From: Rhabdophis nuchalis
Lineage: Eukaryota; Chordata; Lepidosauria; Squamata; Natricidae
NCBI GenBank assembly: GCA_039707465.1
Contig: CM077648.1
Span: forward strand, 23,560,119 to 23,624,118
Direction of reading: 5' to 3'
DNA: 64,000 bases
Within the stretch, counting starts at the first letter, position 1; every line of letters begins with the position of its first letter. Below the pieces are notes generated by a model. That model had not been told where the DNA came from. It saw nothing but the letters and a program-made list of their open reading frames with translations, and did no database searches. A program made the translations under genes and the position numbers. Shown here piece by piece: positions 19,201 through 25,692 of the stretch.

Positions 19201-21348
19201 GTGGCTGCGTACCTTTTGGGACAGCATGTCACACCTTGCCCGGCCACAGGGAAAAGCCCCGCGGAGCTCTTGATGGGCCGACGCTTGCGGACCACTCTGG
19301 ACAGACTGCACCCCGATTACGACGGGTTCCAGAGGGGCAACCTGCAGATTCCCACTCCTCGTTTATTTGAAATTGGGGACCTGGTTTGGGCAAGGAACTT
19401 TTCAGGGGAGCCACGATGGGTTGCCGCAACCATTTTGGACGTAACCGGCCCCTGTTCTTACAGAGTCGGCCTTCAGGATGGATCCGAGTGGCGGCGCCAC
19501 CTGGATCAACTGAGGCGCCGCCTGCCCGAAACAGCAGTCACCACGCCAGGCCGTTCCTGCCCGTTGGCCCCCGTTGGGCCGTTGTTCTCTGCTCAAGCCG
19601 AGCAGTTGCTTGGAACCCCGGAGTCCCTAGCCGGTCCAGACCTCGTATCAGCGGGAACAGCACGGGGAGACCGCCAGGACCTCACAACCCAATTTGACTC
19701 TCAGCTGGGGGCCTCGCCCATCGGAGAACCACCCTACCAGAATAATACTCACCAGCAAATGTCAACTACCCCAAGCCCGGTCGCCACGCCCCCTCGCCCG
19801 GACTTGCTAGGGTCGCCATTGCCGCCTACGGCGACTCCACCTCCGAGGGCAGGCCGCGGTGACGTAGGCGAAGGCTCCGTGTCCCACAGAGAGGAGCGTC
19901 CTCAAGAACTAAGGCGGTCAGGGCGGACCCGACACCGCCCCGCCTATCTGAACGACTACGCGTGCGCATGTACTGTGTTGGACAGAGAACCTAGACACAT
20001 GCGCACTGACTATGGGGGAAGGAGTGTTGAGTCCTCAGCCCAGACAGCAAGTCTGGTAACCTTTGAGTCACCGCATTCCGGAACAGATCAGGCAGCTGTG
20101 TTAATTGACTGAGACGAGCTGTCTGGAATCTGTCTGGAAAGGAGTTACATGTTGCAATTGCTTGCTAGGAGTTTCCTGCCTGGTAACTCTATATAAGAGG
20201 TTGCCAGAGAAGAAACCTTGTCAGTTGAATTCTTGTGCTGTTGTAAGAGTGTGAATAAACGTTCCTGTTGTTTTGACCATGCCTGAGTCGGAATCCTTTG
20301 TCTGATCTAACAATTACACTGTTACACTATTCTAGATGTAACAACTCCATAGATTTATATAAGGCCATTATATTATCAATACAATACAATAATACAATAC
20401 AATAGCAGAGTTGGAAGGGACCTTGTAGGTCTTCTAGTCCAACCCCCTGCGTGGGCAGGAACCTTATACCATTTCAGACAAATGGCTATCTAACATCTTT
20501 TTAAAGACTTCCAGGGTTGGGGCATTCACAACTGCTGGAGGCAAGCTGTTCCAGAGGTTAATTGTTCTAACTGTCAGGAAATTTCTCCTTAGTTCTAAGT
20601 TGCTTCTCTCCTTGATTAGTTTCCACCCATTGCTTCTTGTCCTGCCCCCAGGTGCCTTGGAGAATAGTTTGACTCCCTCTTCTTTGTGGCACCCTCTGAG
20701 ATATCGGAACACTGCTATCATGTCTCCCCTGGTCCTTCTCTTCATCAAACTAGACATACCCAGCTCCTGCAACCGTTCTTCATATCAGAACCAGTTTACG
20801 GTGAATCTTTTCTAATGAACCAAAGCATAAAATTCGCCTCCTTTAAAAGCGCTGCATATAACTTTCCACCTCCCAAGAAACCATACAGAAGTGTCCATGA
20901 AGTCACAGAGATAAAGCTCAACTCTCTCCTTTTCTACAAAGAAAATGTTTTCTACAAAAAAATTAATAAAACAACAGTACATTGGTCTGATTGGTCACTG
21001 TAGAGTAAATTGGGTGGGGAATTTGGTGGCTTAGAAAACTACAACTCTACTTAGCATAATCAGTAGTGAGGGATGGTAAGAGTTGTAGTTCAGAAATTCC
21101 CGCAATAGCTCAATGTTTTAGAATGTTCCACTGGATTTCAAGCCCAATATTTATGGAAGATTCACCAGTGGGGAAGATTGTTATGGATATATGAAAGTAA
21201 TCAAATCACATACATAGTTGTAAAATAACAACAACAATAACAACAGCAATAAAAATACCTGAGTCGCTTCATGCATGGGAATTACATTATTGCTAGCATT
21301 TTCGGATAGTGTTGGTTTCCAAGTCCCTGACACTGAGTCTTCTGCCAT
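1123..21348 (-). CDS. SLC9B2: SLC9B2 (NHA2) sodium/proton exchanger, ten coding exons, 3' end off window
   Basis: SLC9B2/NHA2 is a multi-pass Na+(Li+)/H+ antiporter of the CPA2 class, found in plasma, lysosomal and mitochondrial membranes. Ten minus-strand exons (21259-21348, 13191-13359, 11188-11358, 9447-9589, 6257-6384, 4618-4793, 3809-3915, 2574-2723, 1402-1510, 1123-1259) each have AG/GT borders and join in phase into 1380 nt, or 460 codons. The ion-binding Asp pair lies in GSFDDILAITGF at about residues 274-275, matching D278/D279 of human NHA2 as I recall it. Other conserved blocks are ACPPQGIL, LPGGTLFG, AVSPAVVVPSM, FPGSGGLC and GLIGAEIS. About 77 C-terminal residues expected from the roughly 537-aa family length lie below position 1. 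The short, variable cytosolic N-terminus starts MAEDSVSG. Introns are long and full of transposons, including a whole LTR element in intron 13360-21258. The paralogue SLC9B1 is less likely, because the gene directly flanks BDH2. Confidence 0.93.
1402..1510 (-). CDS. SLC9B2: SLC9B2 exon (residues 379-414)
   Basis: The acceptor follows a long pyrimidine run and tgcag; the donor is GTAAGT. It encodes KEVEKIIKVAWEIFQPFL, GLIGAEISVASL and DPQTV, diagnostic for NHA2. It ends with one base of a Gly codon completed in the next exon. Confidence 0.95.
1937..2162. mobile_element. MITE with 'tttccctgaaaataagac' ends (copy 1)
   Basis: Inverted ends (GTTTCCCTGAAAATAAGAC and TCTTATTTTCAGGGAAAC) bracket about 190 bp containing repeated cttattttcaggga blocks. 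A second copy lies at 63029-63220. No coding capacity; a non-autonomous DNA transposon of undetermined superfamily. Confidence 0.7.
2574..2723 (-). CDS. SLC9B2: SLC9B2 exon (residues 329-378)
   Basis: Acceptor ttccctag and donor GTGAGT. 150 nt, phase 0 at both ends. It encodes a hydrophobic helix, then FPGSGGLCTIVLAFLAG and SWSDEK, the conserved helix-loop following the transport core. Confidence 0.95.
3091..3459. mobile_element. TA-flanked palindromic MITE, 'caggtagccctcaacttac' family (copy 1)
   Basis: Inverted termini caggtagccctcaacttac and caagttgaggacctacctc are flanked by TA dinucleotides, as for Tc1/mariner-Tigger elements. The interior holds the words gttaagtgaatc and gatcacgtgacc. 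Related copies lie at 26789-27186, 37390-37765 and 45151-45508, with partial copies at 14030-14275 and 57140-57360. Confidence 0.72.
3809..3915 (-). CDS. SLC9B2: SLC9B2 exon (residues 293-328)
   Basis: Acceptor caaaacag and donor GTAAGA. It encodes STLTNVFRGILEVAVG and a Gly-rich helix ending FIRYFPSKDQ, as in vertebrate NHA2. The split Gly codon at the 5' side completes the previous exon. Confidence 0.95.
4618..4793 (-). CDS. SLC9B2: SLC9B2 exon with ion-binding Asp pair (residues 234-292)
   Basis: Acceptor gtgttcag and donor GTACCT. It encodes FVLGAVSPAVVVPSM, GGYGVDKGVPTLLMAAG and SFDDILAITGFNTCLGIAF. The two adjacent aspartates are the cation/proton-binding residues of this antiporter family. 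This is the best conserved exon in the gene. Confidence 0.96.
4970..5530 (-). repeat. degraded L2-type LINE fragment
   Basis: Minus-strand reading frames retain L2 C-terminal blocks such as MVQNAAAHVVL and ELHWLPIWF, comparable to QNAAARAVLG and RLHWLPVAFR of the younger copies at 21.6-23.7 kb and 28.3-29.1 kb. The frame is broken at several places. Confidence 0.75.
6257..6384 (-). CDS. SLC9B2: SLC9B2 exon (residues 192-233)
   Basis: Acceptor atcttccag and donor GTAAGT. It encodes ALKKLKSVCFRLSLGPC followed by LIEACTAAVISHFLM and LPWQWGFMLG. An internal TTTAG at 6353-6357 could mimic an acceptor, but only the longer exon keeps the conserved ALKKLK segment and the reading phase. Confidence 0.94.
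6840..7065 (+). repeat. old SINE-like repeat
   Basis: Contains cttggcaagatttcagaag, ccaaggtcacccagcttg and a tail ccttaaccactgtacc, typical of old amniote tRNA-related SINEs. The stretch 6785-6850 just before it is a degenerate ttttattgta repeat. Family assignment is uncertain. Confidence 0.45.
7579..7670 (-). repeat. L2-type LINE 3' terminal scrap
   Basis: Shares the 3' UTR end (tttataccccgc, ctcctaaaaaaggacccagg) seen in the longer minus-strand copies at 46696-47018 and 58787-59265. Too short to hold coding sequence. Confidence 0.7.
7716..7939 (+). mobile_element. hAT MITE, family A (copy 2)
   Basis: Same element as 290-515, with ends CAGTGGTAGTCAACTTGG and GTTGACTACCCCTG. Exact 8-bp target duplication gtctagat on both flanks. 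Confidence 0.88.
8420..9257. mobile_element. TA-target transposon, 'GTATTTTTCGG...TATAAGACGCACC' family (family K), interrupted
   Basis: The right terminus (gcgtcttatactctcaaaa, then atacag and TA) and the interior words (tggaagcctcctaaaggc, ttttggtgaagggggtgg) match the copies at 35280-36478, 40297-40703, 52795-53274 and 54919-55318. It is split by the Tigger-like MITE at 8567-9176. The left end is eroded and its position approximate. Confidence 0.65.
8567..9176. mobile_element. Tigger-like MITE with two long internal hairpins
   Basis: Terminal inverted repeats cagtggtacctcgcttcacg and gaagcgaggtaccactg are flanked by TA (8565-8566 and 9177-9178), as for TcMar-Tigger elements. Inside are two long inverted repeats: 8738-8780 against 8798-8840 (43-nt arms, one mismatch) and 8860-8929 against 8942-9010 (about 69-nt arms, one indel and one mismatch). 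No transposase; the open frames here are GC-rich by-products. It lies in the SLC9B2 intron 6385-9446, within pre-mRNA. Confidence 0.85.
9447..9589 (-). CDS. SLC9B2: SLC9B2 exon (residues 144-191)
   Basis: Acceptor tgtttag and donor GTGGAG. It encodes MLLVGFLLRNIPW, then LRSIALAIILARAGLGLDPK, a conserved transmembrane pair of NHA2. The donor is weaker than consensus but the phase (0) fits the next exon exactly. Confidence 0.94.
10443..10467 (+). repeat. short interstitial telomere-like tract
   Basis: Four consecutive TTAGGG-type units (ttagggttagggttaggg followed by tta) inside an SLC9B2 intron. Too short to be a functional telomere. Confidence 0.7.
10915..11011 (+). repeat. retroposon 3' tail fragment
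   Basis: The words gatgggcagcatataaattt and aataaataaa resemble the 3' ends of squamate LINE/SINE retroposons. Only the tail is recognisable. Confidence 0.4.
11188..11358 (-). CDS. SLC9B2: SLC9B2 exon (residues 87-143)
   Basis: Acceptor cttccag and donor GTAAGT. It encodes hydrophobic helices around LIWAVIWSI, LPGGTLFGFLFLYLF and IGGKIMGLIKFPGLPPLP, the signature of the NHA N-terminal membrane region. 171 nt; split codons at both ends fit the neighbouring exons. Confidence 0.95.
11925..12401 (+). mobile_element. non-autonomous Helitron-like element
   Basis: Starts TCTATATAAATAAAAATG after an A and ends CTAG before a T. Nine bases before the terminal CTAG is a perfect 14-bp palindrome, agcaacgcgttgct (12376-12389). 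TC start, 3' hairpin, CTRR end and A/T insertion site are the Helitron hallmarks. No Rep/helicase frame. The interior (12195-12300) carries a tagg/gagagg tandem array. Confidence 0.72.
12195..12300. repeat. gtag/gaga compound microsatellite within Helitron-like element
   Basis: Three blocks of gtaggtaggtagg alternate with gagagggagagaaatacag. The same motif mix occurs in the microsatellites of family K transposons at 35.9-36.4 kb and 52.85-53.05 kb. Confidence 0.8.
13191..13359 (-). CDS. SLC9B2: SLC9B2 exon (residues 31-86)
   Basis: Acceptor ctcctcag and donor GTAAGA. It encodes the rest of the cytosolic N-terminus, starting DALDSGAIGG, and the conserved ACPPQGILARIATN block that precedes the first core membrane helix. 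The exon starts in phase 0 and ends with one base of a split Val codon. Confidence 0.92.
14030..14275. mobile_element. partial copy of the 'caggtagtcctcaacttac' MITE
   Basis: Contains the family words gacaaacaaagtcca, ttggggaaaccagc, atttaatgaccacatcac and cttagcaacag. The ends are degraded. Confidence 0.5.
14285..14530 (-). repeat. Sauria-type tRNA-derived SINE (copy 1)
   Basis: The reverse complement begins with a tRNA-like part (...ggcagttcaatttt, B-box-like) and ends with gactctgtaagcctgctt and ...ataagtctaagtgctaatgc, the standard squamate SINE layout. Related copies are at 37772-38330 and 63660-63905. Confidence 0.75.
14709..14838. mobile_element. palindromic hAT MITE (family B)
   Basis: Inverted arms caggggcctccaaccttgg and ccaaggttagagacccctg enclose aacttcaactcccagaatt and its complement. 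Flanking 8-mers atctggcc and atctagcg fit an eroded target duplication. Confidence 0.78.
15125..15333 (-). repeat. old CR1/L3 LINE fragment interrupted by the gypsy element
   Basis: Degenerate CR1/L3 words (tcatttctcctggctaaac, gatatggtgaccagaatatt) run up to the LTR element and appear to resume after it at 20318 (actgttacactattctagatg). The younger LTR element apparently landed inside this old LINE. Confidence 0.5.
15339..15626 (+). repeat. 5' LTR of gypsy element
   Basis: 288 bp, TG...CA ends. A TATA box (ctatataagagg, about 15503) and a polyadenylation signal (gaataaacg, about 15567) give the U3-R-U5 order. No difference from the 3' LTR was seen on reading. Confidence 0.95.
15721..18612 (+). 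CDS. gypsy gag-pol, N-terminal part up to an in-frame stop
   Basis: 963 residues. Gag comes first, with two CCHC-type zinc knuckles (about residues 232-264, CLGC...HQRPEC and CRRCGRKGHLAAVC). An aspartic protease follows with DSGSS (D at about 337), then reverse transcriptase with YFDD (about 618-621) and RNase H with CDAS (D at about 767). It stops at TAG 18610-18612, between the RNase H/linker region and the integrase. The continuation from 18613 stays open in the same frame, so this single stop is the only visible break. Whether it is a disabling mutation or is read through cannot be told from one copy. Start at ATG 15721, about 95 bp after the LTR. Confidence 0.93.
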   Translation: MATATMPPFAPFDPMKEQWASFLARFECFLIASDYGELAPARKLSLFLQCGGPELFATARTIAAPAAVHEVPWDDLLGRLRAHYAPAPSRIAHRYAFRQCVQQPQQSVAEFLQKLRATAIPCEFPAGFLEESLLEQFVCGVRDIRLKRRLLSKTVLTLEQAVEEARATELSEISTSDMGRARPPLFPTPRACLVDEIAPLDELEEEDRGDCMRVTGRVPNRAFTPQQKSGNCLGCGGAHQRPECPFKASVCRRCGRKGHLAAVCRAAAPATTPAAASRTVPPGQRGSQKRSGRYQPQPTDCFALAEMPPALSYDQAESRRLSTVVCLEGVGVKMEIDSGSSRSLMSWAHLVKLCPKLRKRDLGPTATILKDYQGSQIPILGLHRVRVDYGPFHGSLPILVVAKPLAALIGLDWFPALGLSVQGVHSVPASSPVDEVIREFNDVFDGSLGTYKGTPVSLNLDPQVAPVRLKARRLPFALKPKVEAELDRLVAQGVLEPIDQAKWETPIVVPIKPDGSVRICADYKSTINLGLQANPYPVPVVQDLLHSLGRGRVFAKLDMAQAYQQLPVDDEAAEAQTIVTHRGAFRCRRLQFGVSVAPGIFQSLMERLLHGLPGVVPYFDDVLIAASSISELAKTLRKVLRVFRGAGLKLKRSKCTFAAPRVEFLGFMIDAQGIHPTPSKVEAIQKAPTPASKTELQAFLGLLNFYAPFIPHKASLAEPLHRLLDRSTAWHWGSREAHAFAAVKAMLTSDAVLVQYHDRLPLTLACDASPFGLGAVLSHVFPDGSEAPIAFYSRTMSQMERNYSQIDKEALAVVSGIKKFHNYLYGRTFSVVTDHKPLLGLLAGDRPTPPILSPRMTRWTEFLAAYDYTLLYRPGKQIGHADALSRCPLPGPDPAPVPALSVLMVAESDLPLSSSAVAAHTRADPVLAQVCRWVLRGWPSGSVAENFRPYKSRQLELSLHCGC
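18655..20112 (+). CDS. gypsy pol, integrase part downstream of the stop
   Basis: Same frame as the upstream gag-pol; the open stretch really begins at 18613 and its first ATG is at 18655. It shows the zinc-binding region (HPGI ... CSSCQ), the DDE integrase core (D in LHLDFAGPF, D in VSDNGPQF, E in SNGRAERAV) and a GPY/F-type module (GPCSYRV) near FEIGDLVWARN. The last about 190 residues are Pro/Ser-rich and unassigned. No chromodomain is evident. The frame ends inside the 3' LTR, overlapping its first 88 bp. On its own this piece is unlikely to be translated unless the stop is bypassed. Confidence 0.9.
   Translation: MVLQSLHANHPGIVRMKALARSYVWWPGMDAEVAEWVAACSSCQSSRPAPPVSPPREWDAPRCPWSRLHLDFAGPFHGQNFLVVVDAFSRWVEVILMASTTAESTVRALRRLFATHGLPDVVVSDNGPQFQSSTFLDFLATQGIRHAPVAPYHPVSNGRAERAVRSAKEALARLDKGDWQARVAAYLLGQHVTPCPATGKSPAELLMGRRLRTTLDRLHPDYDGFQRGNLQIPTPRLFEIGDLVWARNFSGEPRWVAATILDVTGPCSYRVGLQDGSEWRRHLDQLRRRLPETAVTTPGRSCPLAPVGPLFSAQAEQLLGTPESLAGPDLVSAGTARGDRQDLTTQFDSQLGASPIGEPPYQNNTHQQMSTTPSPVATPPRPDLLGSPLPPTATPPPRAGRGDVGEGSVSHREERPQELRRSGRTRHRPAYLNDYACACTVLDREPRHMRTDYGGRSVESSAQTASLVTFESPHSGTDQAAVLID
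20025..20312 (+). repeat. 3' LTR of gypsy element
   Basis: 288 bp, identical on reading to the 5' LTR. It is preceded by the polypurine tract at 20014-20024 and followed by the target duplication attac. Confidence 0.95.
20385..20790 (-). repeat. CR1/L3-type LINE 3' end
   Basis: The minus-strand frame at 20464-20772 reads MKRRTRGDMIAVFRYL ... NLWNSLPPAVVNAP ... FKKMLDSHLSEMV, the standard CR1/L3 ORF2 C-terminus. A 3' UTR follows (gagttggaagggacc, lower strand) and an aatac microsatellite tail at 20380-20405. 5'-truncated. Confidence 0.85.
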
Positions 21349-21362
21349 TTTGATCACCCTAA
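21259..21362 (-). CDS. SLC9B2: SLC9B2 exon with start codon (residues 1-30)
   Basis: The acceptor ttttcag is followed by only 14 nt of 5' UTR, then ATG at 21346-21348 and 30 codons (MAEDSVSGTWKP... ending HEATQ), then donor GTATTT. The exon ends in phase 0 and joins GAT of the next exon. The very short UTR piece shows that at least one non-coding exon lies further upstream, probably in the CpG-rich region near 27.4-27.9 kb. Confidence 0.88.
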
Positions 21363-21578
21363 CTGAAAAGCAAATAAAGCAAAAAAAAAAAAAGAAGCTT
21401 AAAAAAGACAGCATCTCCAACAATGAAGTAGCATTCGTAGATACATGATCATCATTACAACATCCAGTGAGGGCCTACATATGTGATGTGATCAATATAA
21501 ATCAAAAGGCTATTTCTGATTGTTATGATCTCTAAAATAATACTTTTAAATGGCTTCCAATATGAAATTCATCTAAGC

Positions 21579-23768
21579 CAGGGGTGTCCAAACTTGGGAA
21601 CTTTAATAATAATAATAATAACTTTGCATTTATTAACCGCTCCCTCTCCCCACAGGGACCCGGGGCGGTGCACAGGAGAAACTAAAAACAATATAAACAA
21701 TCAATACAAAATATACAGTTTAAAACACCATTAAACTATGTTATCCCGTGCTAAAAAATTAAAACCCATTAAAATACATTTAAAAATCTATAGACAGAGA
21801 GACTATCCAAGGCCGGCCAGTCGAAAGAAATGGGTCTTTAGTTTCATACGGAAGGAGCGGAGGTCCGTGGTCGTTCTGATATCGGGGGGAAGGTCGTTCC
21901 AGAGGGCCGGGCCCGCCACAGAGAGAGCCCTTCCCCTGGGCGTCGCCCGCTGACAAAGTCTGGTGGACGGCACCTGGAGAAGTCCCTCTCTGTGGGAGCG
22001 AATCGGTCGTGAGGATGTATGGGGCAGGATCCGATCCCGCAGATAGCTAGGTCCCGAGCCATGGAGCGCCTTAAAGATGATAGTTAGCACCTTGAAGCGC
22101 ACCCGGAAGACGACAGGCAGCCAGTGCAGCTCGCGCAGGAGTGGTGTAACGTGGGCGAACCTGGTGGTCCCCATAATTGCCCGCGCGGCTGCATTCTGAA
22201 CTAACTGAAGCCTCCGGGTGCACCTCAAGGGAAGCCCCATGTAGAGAGAGTTACAATAGTCCAGTCGGGATGTCACGAGGGCATGAGTGACTGTGCGAAG
22301 GGCGTCCCGATCCAATAGGGGGCGCAATTGGCGAACCAGGCGAACCTGGTAAAACGCCCTCCTGGCCACGGCTGTCACTTGCTCTTCCATAGACAGCCGG
22401 GTATCCAGGAGGACACCCAAATTGCGCGCCCCATCCACAGGGGCAAGATGTTCGCCCCCTATGGCCAGCGTTGGAGAAAGCTGGTTGAATCGGGCAGCCG
22501 GAAACCACAGCCACTCGGTCTTGGTCGGGTTGAGCCTGAGTCCGTTACTTCCCATCCAGATCCGCACGGCTTCCAGGCACTGGCACATCACCGCTACGGC
22601 ATCGTTGGGGTGGTTTGGGGTAGATATGTACAGCTGGGTGTCATCAGCGTACAGGTGGTAATCTACCCCAAAACCACGGATGATCTCACCCAGCGGCTTC
22701 ATATATGCGTTAAACAGGAGAGGCGAGAGGACCGACCCCTGAGGCACCCCGCATGTGAGTGGTCTCGGGGTCGACCTCTGCTCTCCTGCCCGCACAAATT
22801 GCGATCGGCCAGAGAGGTAGGAGGAGAACCACCGTAAAACGGTGCCTCCCACCCCCAACCCCCCCAGCCGATGCAATAGGATACCATGGTCGATGGTATC
22901 GAAAGCCGCCGAGAGGTCTAATAGGACCAGGATGGAGGAACATCCCCCATCTCTGGCCCTCCAGAGATCATCTACCAACGCGACCAATGCCGTCTCGGTG
23001 CTATGCCCGGGCCGAAAGCCGGACTGGCGCGGATCTAGATACTCAATTTCCTCCAGGTGACGGGGAAACTGTTGTGCCACCACACTCTCAACAACCTTCG
23101 CCAAAAAGGGAAGGTTGGAGACTGGACGATAGTTGTTTAAAAGAGCTGGGTCCAAAGAGGGCTTCTTGAGGAGGGGCCTCACCATGGCCTCTTTTAGGGA
23201 AGCAGGCAAGAAGCCCTCACTCAAGGATGCGTTGACAACCTCTTGGAGCCAGCCTCGTGTCACCTCCCAGGATGCCAGTACAAGCCAGGAGGGGCACGGG
23301 TCCAATAAACATGTGGTGGCTCGCAGTCGCCCACGTAACCTGTCCATATCTTCGGAAGTAACGGAGTCAAACTCCTCCCAAACAAGATCTCTCTCGTGGC
23401 ATCCCACTGGGCCATGAATGGGGGCTAGCTCACTCTGTATCTGAGCGGTTTTCTCCTGCAGAAAAGACACAAATTCCTCTGCTCTACCCTGTAGTGGGGC
23501 TTCCCGCTCCCTCTGTTGGAGGAGGGAGCGGGTCACCCTAAACAGGGCGGCAGGGCGGTTTTCTGCGGATGCTATGAGAGTGGCACAATGATGACGTTTG
23601 GCCACTCTCAGCGCCACAATGTAAGTCCGTAAATGGGCTCTTACCTGTGTCCGGTCAGATTCAGAACGGCTAGACCTCCATCTTCCCTCTAGGCATCTCA
23701 TAGCTGGCTGGGGAATTCTGGGAGTTGAAGTCCACAAGTCTTAAAGTTCCCAAGTTTGGACACCCCTG
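21579..23768. mobile_element. hAT MITE (family B) split by an L2 LINE
   Basis: The left end CAGGGGTGTCCAAACTTGGG and right end AAGTTTGGACACCCCTG are inverted repeats, flanked by the exact 8-bp duplication atctaagc (21571-21578 and 23769-23776). The MITE interior is replaced from about 21607 to 23697 by an L2 LINE, so the LINE is the younger insertion. Confidence 0.85.
21607..23697 (-). mobile_element. L2-clade LINE, long 5'-truncated copy with open ORF2
   Basis: Minus-strand frame of about 630 codons (21803 up to about 23697; the ORF's first residues, up to the MITE junction, belong to the host MITE). Reverse transcriptase blocks include NNYRPVSNLPFL, LLDLSAAFDTIDH, GVPQGSVLSPLLF and the catalytic YADDTQLY; the C-terminal region has QNAAARAIMG and ELHWLPVVFR. 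The endonuclease N-terminus is missing. The 3' UTR ends in an (att)n tail at 21607-21620, typical for L2/CR1 priming. The long open frame shows recent activity. This is not a host gene. Confidence 0.9.
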
Positions 23769-24811
23769 ATCTAAGCCGTTTCTCTCCCCCTTTCTCACAT
23801 TCCTCATATACATGCATTATAGATGCACATGTACGTTGGTCATCAGAATATATTTGCAAGTTAATTTCTCTTCCCAATTTTCTACAATTGCTCGCCATGT
23901 ACAGAGATAACACAAATTATTTTGAAGGGTAAACCACTGGTTGGGGAAATAAACGGCTGAGGATGTAAAGAATGTGAGCAATTTGCACTTACCTTAATTA
24001 GACGTCTATCAAAACTCTTCCTAAGGCCAATTCTAACGGTTAACCTGTTGATGATAGTAGATGAGGATTATTTCAACTGATTTGGTATTTTTTGCTGGGG
24101 TTACTTCTGGGTCAGCTTATACTGAATCACTAGTCACATGAATATATTCTTGATGAAGATGCTAGAACTGGGTGCAAAAATGGTCACAAGCACAATGACT
24201 GTGTAGTGAATCTATCCATATGATCAAGCTGACTAACACCGATTTGTGCTTGGATTCTGGAAAATGTTCAGACTAGATTTGTTCTAGCTGATTAAATTAA
24301 ATCCTTTCCATATGAGTGTGAGACTCTCAAAATTCAATTATTGACATTTACAACTTGAAACTCAATTACTTTCATTAGCAGTTTCTTTACCAGTTCTGAT
24401 TTAAAAAAAGAAGTTTCCCCAAATGCCAATTTAGCTACTAAAATTATCGCCACCTTTACTAATGCTTGGTAGAAGCAATTATCTGTCTAAGCCTAGAATT
24501 GTTCCTTTTATTTGTACATTGGGGAAAAAAATATTTTTATCTCATCATAAAGAACAAGGTGGTTTTTGTTAGTTGGACTGATAATGAAGTTTGCTTTACC
24601 AGGTCAAGTGCTGAAACAGGTGTAAAAGCACACAGTCGAGTGAGCATTAGTGGCTATTCTGCTTTGTGTAGCATGCAAAATCAAAGGAACATTTCCTATT
24701 TGATGCTCATGTCAGGGAGAAGTGGCTAAACCTAATTCCCTGAAGAGCATGCCTGTTTGATACATATTTGTGCTAATTACAGCTAATGTAAAATATAGTA
24801 CATGAGTTTCT

Positions 24812-24816
<5 letters not shown>

Positions 24817-24844
<28 letters not shown>

Positions 24845-25029
24845 TACGTTTTTGAGCTGATCAATAAATAAGTCAGGGAGACTAGTATAGATCTATTTAG
24901 AGCTTTTTTTGAGCTCTCCTCCCTTAATTGGGGCCTAACAGGATGTTGTGGAACAAAGTATGTATATATGTGTGTGTGTATATATATATATATGTATGTG
25001 TGTGTGTTAGGATTATCTATCTATCTATC

Positions 25030-25099
<70 letters not shown>

Positions 25100-25145
25100 A
25101 TCTATAGATATAGATATAGATATAGATATAGATATAGATATAGAG
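24817..25145. repeat. microsatellite cluster: gt, ta/tg and tatc/tatag arrays
   Basis: A (gt)n run at 24819-24843, mixed ta/tg at 24955-25005, then (tatc)n from 25015 to about 25100 and (tatag/atagat)n to 25145. The open frames here are only repeat translations. Confidence 0.95.
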
Positions 25146-25692
25146 AGGCAATGTATGGAAGGCAAATAAAGCTTTGCAAATATCCACAAGCTTGTTCATC
25201 TGCAGCCAGGAAGCTTCGGTGAAGACTTCTACAAAGACAGATGGTTCAGTTTTTGCTTTTAGTGTAACAGGCATGACATGAAACTTGTAGATCAAAGCTA
25301 AACTCCAGAGCTGATTGACATGGAGAGAATGATACAGAGATGACATCCAAAGGCAGAATGAAATTGTAACAATGTAATGGATTGGAAAGTTGGCTTGTGG
25401 TATTAAATAATAAAAAGATCTGATAGCTAAAATCTACTTTCTGGTGATATGTTTGTTATCAGGTAAGGTTTACAACAAAGTATCTTCAACCCATAGAACA
25501 GATTTCCACAGTTTAAGGACTTAATTGTTTGCTTAATTGTGCCTCAACACAATGCGGTTGTTTAAAATTGTGTATCATAGGGATTTCAAAATAAGGTGCT
25601 CCGAAAATGAAGACATGGATTATATATTGCAAATATTACTTGGGAGAAGACAGGATCCAAGAAAGGAGAATGTTTGTACCTTGGGGTTAAAA

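Larger units (their letters stand above)
15339..20312 (+). mobile_element. complete young Ty3/gypsy LTR retrotransposon
   Basis: 4974 bp. Two 288-bp LTRs (15339-15626 and 20025-20312), identical as far as I could read them, start TGTTGAGT and end CTAACA. They are flanked by the 5-bp duplication attac (15334-15338 and 20313-20317). A primer-binding-like tggcgacgaaggtgggat follows the 5' LTR by one base, and a purine tract gggggaaggag directly precedes the 3' LTR. One gag-pol frame (15721-20112) carries a nucleocapsid, protease, RT, RNase H and integrase, with no env. It is antisense to SLC9B2 in intron 13360-21258. Near-identical LTRs imply a recent insertion. Confidence 0.95.

Noticed and set aside
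16002..19697. Many other-frame and minus-strand open frames within the gypsy element
   Set aside because: They are shadows of the GC-rich gag-pol frame, with no recognisable domains.
21803..23737. 644-codon minus-strand open frame as a host gene
   Set aside because: It contains L2 reverse transcriptase motifs, and its first codons come from an adjoining MITE. It is a retrotransposon.
24968..25222. 84-codon frame with Tyr/Ile/Leu/Ser repeats
   Set aside because: It is only the translation of the (tatc)n microsatellite.
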